A DNA stretch of 64,000 nucleotides from Halpernia sp048269545 (lineage in GTDB: Bacteria; Bacteroidota; Bacteroidia; Flavobacteriales; Weeksellaceae). The notes under the pieces were generated by a model, which saw only the letters and a program-made list of their open reading frames with translations, did no database searches and was not told the DNA's origin. The translations under genes and the position numbers were made by a program. Position 1 is the first letter of the stretch. Every line of letters starts with the position of its first letter. The DNA is taken from positions 186,001 through 250,000 of the forward strand of contig NZ_JBLXIJ010000001.1 in NCBI RefSeq assembly GCF_048269545.1. The letters are read 5' to 3'. This document shows positions 60,929-64,000 of this stretch, in pieces.

Positions 60929-61624
60929 TTATTCAAGCCGCGTTAATAAATCTTCTTGTCGCATCTTGCGAAATACGTTTGCTAAAGTTAAGACATCTTT
61001 CTCGCAATAAGTTACAATTCTCGGTAAGTCTTTCTCTATATGATAAATTGCAGCAACTTGCGAACCATCAATATCATCTTTTGGTGTAGGAACGCCAAAT
61101 AAATGCGCCAAAAGTTCTAAAGAAACAAAGCTTTTATAATCGCCGAATTTCCAAAGTTCCATTGTGTCTAAATGTGGGATTTCCCAAGGTTTTTTACCAA
61201 ACATTTGGAATGGAACCGGCGGTTGAATTCCATTAATTAAACATCTTCGCGCAATCCAAGGAAAATCAAATTCCTTTCCATTGTGTGCGCAAAGAATGAC
61301 ATCTCGAAGTTTTGGACTATTAAATATTTCACCGAATTCCTGTAATAATTTTAATTCATCATCACCAGAAAAACTTTTAATTTTTAAAGTGTCGTTTTTA
61401 TCCAACATTCCAACTGTGATGCAAATTATTCTTCCAAATTCTGCCATAATTCCACCGCGTTCTAAGTAATACTCTTGCGCAGTAAATTCTTCTTTTCTTT
61501 GAAATTTGGTTTTTTTGTCCCAAAGTTTTTGCTCACTTTCTGAAACATCTTCCCAAATGGCGTGGTTCGGAACCGTCTCAATATCAAGGAATAAAACTTT
61601 TTCTAAAGGAATATTTTGAATCAT
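60929..61624 (-). CDS. 3'-5' exonuclease, DnaQ-like (DEDD, PolB-like)
   Basis: 231 residues. The DEDD exonuclease motifs are visible: FLDIETVP with Asp14 and Glu16, CAHNGKEFDFPWIARR with the second Asp, and TYCEKDVLTLANVF with the third. This is the predicted exonuclease class related to the proofreading domain of family B polymerases. It lies between the Suf genes and the SufT-like gene, on the same strand, with gaps of about 100 bases on each side. Substrate unknown. Confidence 0.85.
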   Translation of the reverse strand: MIQNIPLEKVLFLDIETVPNHAIWEDVSESEQKLWDKKTKFQRKEEFTAQEYYLERGGIMAEFGRIICITVGMLDKNDTLKIKSFSGDDELKLLQEFGEIFNSPKLRDVILCAHNGKEFDFPWIARRCLINGIQPPVPFQMFGKKPWEIPHLDTMELWKFGDYKSFVSLELLAHLFGVPTPKDDIDGSQVAAIYHIEKDLPRIVTYCEKDVLTLANVFRKMRQEDLLTRLE

Positions 61625-61744
61625 AAAATTTAGATTTAAGTAAATTTACAAAAAATAATTCTTCAATAATTGAACATTAAAAAACTAATTTTAAAATAGT
61701 TTCTTCTAAATCTTAAAATAATAATTATAGAGACTAAAGCTTAA

Positions 61745-63025
61745 TTAAATTTGAAAATCTACTTCTAATTTCTCTGTTAAAAGTGCCGATATTTTTTTCT
61801 TTAACGGTTCAATATCAATATTTTGCATCGCATCATGTGCAAAAGCAACAAGCAATAAAGCGGTCGCTTTTTCTTTTCCAATTCCACGCGCGCGAAGATA
61901 AAAAAGTGCATCTTCATTCAACTGTCCAACTGTACAACCGTGAGAACATTTTACATCATCTGCAAAAATTTCCAACTGCGGTTTTGTCTCAATTGTTGCG
62001 CCTTCATTTAGTAAAACATTATTGTTTTGTTGATAAGCATTGGTTTTTTGCGCCAATTGATCTACATAAACTTTACCATTAAAAACACCTTTTGAATTAT
62101 CTTTGAAAATTCCTTTATAATTTTGATAACTTTCACAATGTGGCGTTTTATGATGAACTGCGGTGTGATGATCTACGAGTTGGTTTTTCCCAATAATCGT
62201 AATTCCGTTCATAAACGAATTGATATTTTCTCCATTATGAATAAAATCTAAATTATTTCTCGTTAATTTTCCACCAAAAGAAAATGTATTTACGGTTGCC
62301 AAACTGTCTCTTTCTTGTTTCACAAAAGTGTGATCCATTAAATAACTAAACTCACTGTCATTCTGCAATTTATGCCAATCTGCTTTTGAGTTTTTATCAG
62401 AGAAAATTTCGGTAACTGAATTAGTAAAAGTGTAAGTTTCATCAAAATTATGATGACTTTCAATAATTTCTACATGAGCGCCTTCTTCCGCAATCAATAA
62501 ATTTCTAATATTATAAAATGTATTTTGAGTTTGGCTTTGAGAAAGATAAAAAACGTGAATTGGTTTTTCTATTATTTGATTTTTAGCAATCTTCAAGAAA
62601 AAACCATCTGATGCAAATGCTCTATTTAAATTAATGAATGCTTGTTTTTGATTTGCAATTGTGTCAAAATATTTACTTATTTCTCCTTTTTTATTTGAAT
62701 CTGAAAGTGCATTTTTAAGGCTAAAAAGCTCAACGTTTTCAAAAGAAATTCTGGATAAATTCGGATGTAATTTTCCGTTAATAAAAATAATATAATCAAA
62801 ATCTGCTTCACCTAAATGCAAAGCATTAAGCTGGGAATCAGTGATTTTATGTTCTAAATTTGGTAAAAACTGATAATCTTTTTCAGTAATTTCACGAAGA
62901 TTGGTGTATTTATATTCTTCATCTTTTTTTGTGGGAAAACCACTTTCTAAAAAGAGATTTAAGTTATTAAGTTTTTCACCCGTAAGAAGCTCTTTTTGCG
63001 CTTCTATTTGCTGAAATAATGCCAT
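61745..63025 (-). CDS. sufD: Fe-S cluster scaffold component SufD
   Basis: 426 residues. SufD pairs with SufB and SufC in the SufBC2D scaffold. Seen are GFPTKKDEEYKYTNLREI at the N-terminus, the beta-helix core, and the conserved C-terminal ADDVKCSHGCTVGQLNEDALFYLRARGI. SufC is 77 bases upstream. That gap contains a small hairpin (GTCGCC with GGTGAC near 63090) that is not followed by T on this strand. Confidence 0.95.
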   Translation of the reverse strand: MALFQQIEAQKELLTGEKLNNLNLFLESGFPTKKDEEYKYTNLREITEKDYQFLPNLEHKITDSQLNALHLGEADFDYIIFINGKLHPNLSRISFENVELFSLKNALSDSNKKGEISKYFDTIANQKQAFINLNRAFASDGFFLKIAKNQIIEKPIHVFYLSQSQTQNTFYNIRNLLIAEEGAHVEIIESHHNFDETYTFTNSVTEIFSDKNSKADWHKLQNDSEFSYLMDHTFVKQERDSLATVNTFSFGGKLTRNNLDFIHNGENINSFMNGITIIGKNQLVDHHTAVHHKTPHCESYQNYKGIFKDNSKGVFNGKVYVDQLAQKTNAYQQNNNVLLNEGATIETKPQLEIFADDVKCSHGCTVGQLNEDALFYLRARGIGKEKATALLLVAFAHDAMQNIDIEPLKKKISALLTEKLEVDFQI

Positions 63026-63102
63026 TTTATGGAATTTTCTTTAATTTTTAAAAAAGCACATCGCGCTATTTTGTTATTTGTCGCCACTTTTTGGTGACTT
63101 TT

Positions 63103-63867
63103 TTATAGTAAACCGGTTTCATTTGTTTCCAAAAGCCAATCATATCCTCTTTCTTCAAGTTCTAAAGCCAAACCTGCATCGCCTGTTTTAATGATTTTTC
63201 CATCAGCTAAAACATGAACGAAATTTGGTTTTATATAATCTAAAAGTCTTTGATAATGCGTAATTAAAAGAACTGCGTTTCCTTCATTTCTAAATGTATT
63301 TACGCCATCTGCAACAATTCTAAGCGCATCGATATCTAAACCAGAATCAGTTTCATCTAAGATTGCCAATTTTGGATTGAGCATTAACATTTGGAAAATT
63401 TCGTTTCTCTTTTTTTCACCGCCAGAAAATCCCTCGTTCAGTGAACGTGCGAGGAAATCTTTTTTAATATCCAATTTTGCAGATTTCTCACGAACCAAAG
63501 CCAACATATCTTTTGCTGGTAAATTTTCTAAGCCATTCGCTTTTCGGGTTTCATTGAGCGCTGCTCTAATAAAATTAGTTACAGTGACACCTGGAATTTC
63601 TACAGGATATTGAAATGACATGAAAATTCCTTTTTGAGCGCGTTCTTCGGGTAAATCTTCTGAAATATTTTTCCCTTCAAACAGAATTTCTCCTTCAGTA
63701 ACTTCATAGGCGTCTTTCCCTGCAATTACCGAGGAAAGTGTTGATTTCCCCGCTCCATTTGGACCCATAATTGCGTGAACTTCTCCTGGATTAATTTGTA
63801 AATTTATTCCTTTTAATATTTCTGTGCCGTCTTCTATTCTGGCGTGAAGATTTTTTATTTTTAACAT
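63103..63867 (-). CDS. sufC: Fe-S cluster assembly ATPase SufC
   Basis: 254 residues, ABC ATPase. Walker A GPNGAGKS (35-42), Q-loop region FMSFQYPVEIPGVT, signature LNEGFSGGEKKRNEIFQM and Walker B LAILDETDSGLD, all in the form typical of SufC. It powers the SufBCD scaffold. 53 bases separate it from the end of sufB. Confidence 0.97.
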   Translation of the reverse strand: MLKIKNLHARIEDGTEILKGINLQINPGEVHAIMGPNGAGKSTLSSVIAGKDAYEVTEGEILFEGKNISEDLPEERAQKGIFMSFQYPVEIPGVTVTNFIRAALNETRKANGLENLPAKDMLALVREKSAKLDIKKDFLARSLNEGFSGGEKKRNEIFQMLMLNPKLAILDETDSGLDIDALRIVADGVNTFRNEGNAVLLITHYQRLLDYIKPNFVHVLADGKIIKTGDAGLALELEERGYDWLLETNETGLL

Positions 63868-63920
63868 AGTTCTTTGATGTGATAATTTTAAAATTAGATA
63901 AGTTGTTGCTTAAATTAAAT

Positions 63921-64000
63921 TTAACCTACAGAACCTTCTAAACTTACTTCTAATAATTTCTGAGCTTCGATGGCAAATTCCATCGGTAATTTATTTAAAA
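63921..64000 (-). CDS. sufB: C-terminal end of Fe-S scaffold SufB (partial)
   Basis: The last 26 codons of a minus-strand gene that runs off the window. The frame ends LPMEFAIEAQKLLEVSLEGSVG then TAA (63921-63923), which is the standard SufB C-terminus. Order sufB-sufC-sufD matches the known operon. Confidence 0.9.
   Translation of the reverse strand, partial: LNKLPMEFAIEAQKLLEVSLEGSVG

Noticed and set aside
63070..63105. Hairpin with T run between sufC and sufD
   Set aside because: The T run is on the plus strand, but both flanking genes are on the minus strand; a terminator there would serve no gene.
1..64000. tRNA, rRNA, tmRNA or phage/transposase genes
   Set aside because: I read the gaps between genes and found no conserved RNA core sequences and no recombinase or transposase; all gaps over 100 bases are AT-rich with at most small repeats. 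No gap between genes exceeds 300 bases.

Overview
This window is AT-rich chromosomal DNA (roughly two-thirds A+T or more) from a member of the Bacteroidota, most likely class Flavobacteriia and probably the Chryseobacterium/Weeksellaceae group. Four things point there: promoters with the Bacteroidota form TTG-N~19-TAnnTTTG; a division and cell wall cluster of the Bacteroidota type (FtsL-like protein, one-PASTA PBP, long MraY and FtsZ, no murF/ddl/murB); alternative complex III genes; and S46 and S9 dipeptidyl peptidases. The assignment is inferred from gene content and was not tested by a search. I see no rRNA, tRNA, phage, insertion sequence, plasmid or CRISPR. The window is mostly core genome.

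Layout. 1-7.3 kb: end of an unknown gene, a large AsmA-like envelope protein, and on the minus strand an S46 dipeptidyl peptidase, an ElaA-like acetyltransferase, the GTPase EngB and an alpha/beta hydrolase. 7.5-24.3 kb: the dcw cluster in one direction, mraZ-rsmH-ftsL-pbp-murE-mraY-murD-ftsW-murG-(small secreted protein)-murC-ftsQ-ftsA-ftsZ-yqeY, preceded by a three-repeat MraZ box and closed by a terminator. 24.4-32.6 kb: DPP4-type peptidase, cation/proton antiporter, bacilliredoxin, DUF4271 plus uroporphyrinogen-III synthase, oligopeptidase B-like peptidase, small unknown protein. 32.7-35.7 kb: a histidine kinase/response regulator pair behind two matching 23-bp palindromes, and a convergent SPOR-domain protein.

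35.8-44.4 kb: the alternative complex III operon actABCDEF (quinol to cytochrome c or oxidase electron transfer). ActA carries an extra N-terminal haem domain, and no terminal oxidase genes follow. 44.4-51.0 kb: lipoprotein, hemerythrin, TPR protein plus lumazine synthase, an LTA-synthase-like membrane sulfatase, a zinc metallopeptidase and a GldL-like membrane protein. 51.0-58.0 kb: TrmH-type methyltransferase and mutS (divergent), DUF2809, a BaiN-like flavoprotein, a thioesterase plus thiL, and a VOC gene with a frameshift at an A6 tract. 58.1-64 kb: pepT, an HMG-CoA lyase, and on the minus strand sufB(partial)-sufC-sufD, a 3'-5' exonuclease and a SufT-like protein.

I found no clearly new multi-gene system. 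The signals I rate highest are the paired 23-bp palindromes 63 bp apart upstream of the two-component operon, the frameshifted VOC gene whose break coincides with a canonical slippery heptamer, a 7-bp tandem repeat inside murG, a YbjN-like secreted protein inside the dcw cluster, and the six-haem ActA. Several start codons were moved downstream of the longest reading frame because the upstream start lies in a terminator, promoter box or dispersed inverted repeat.
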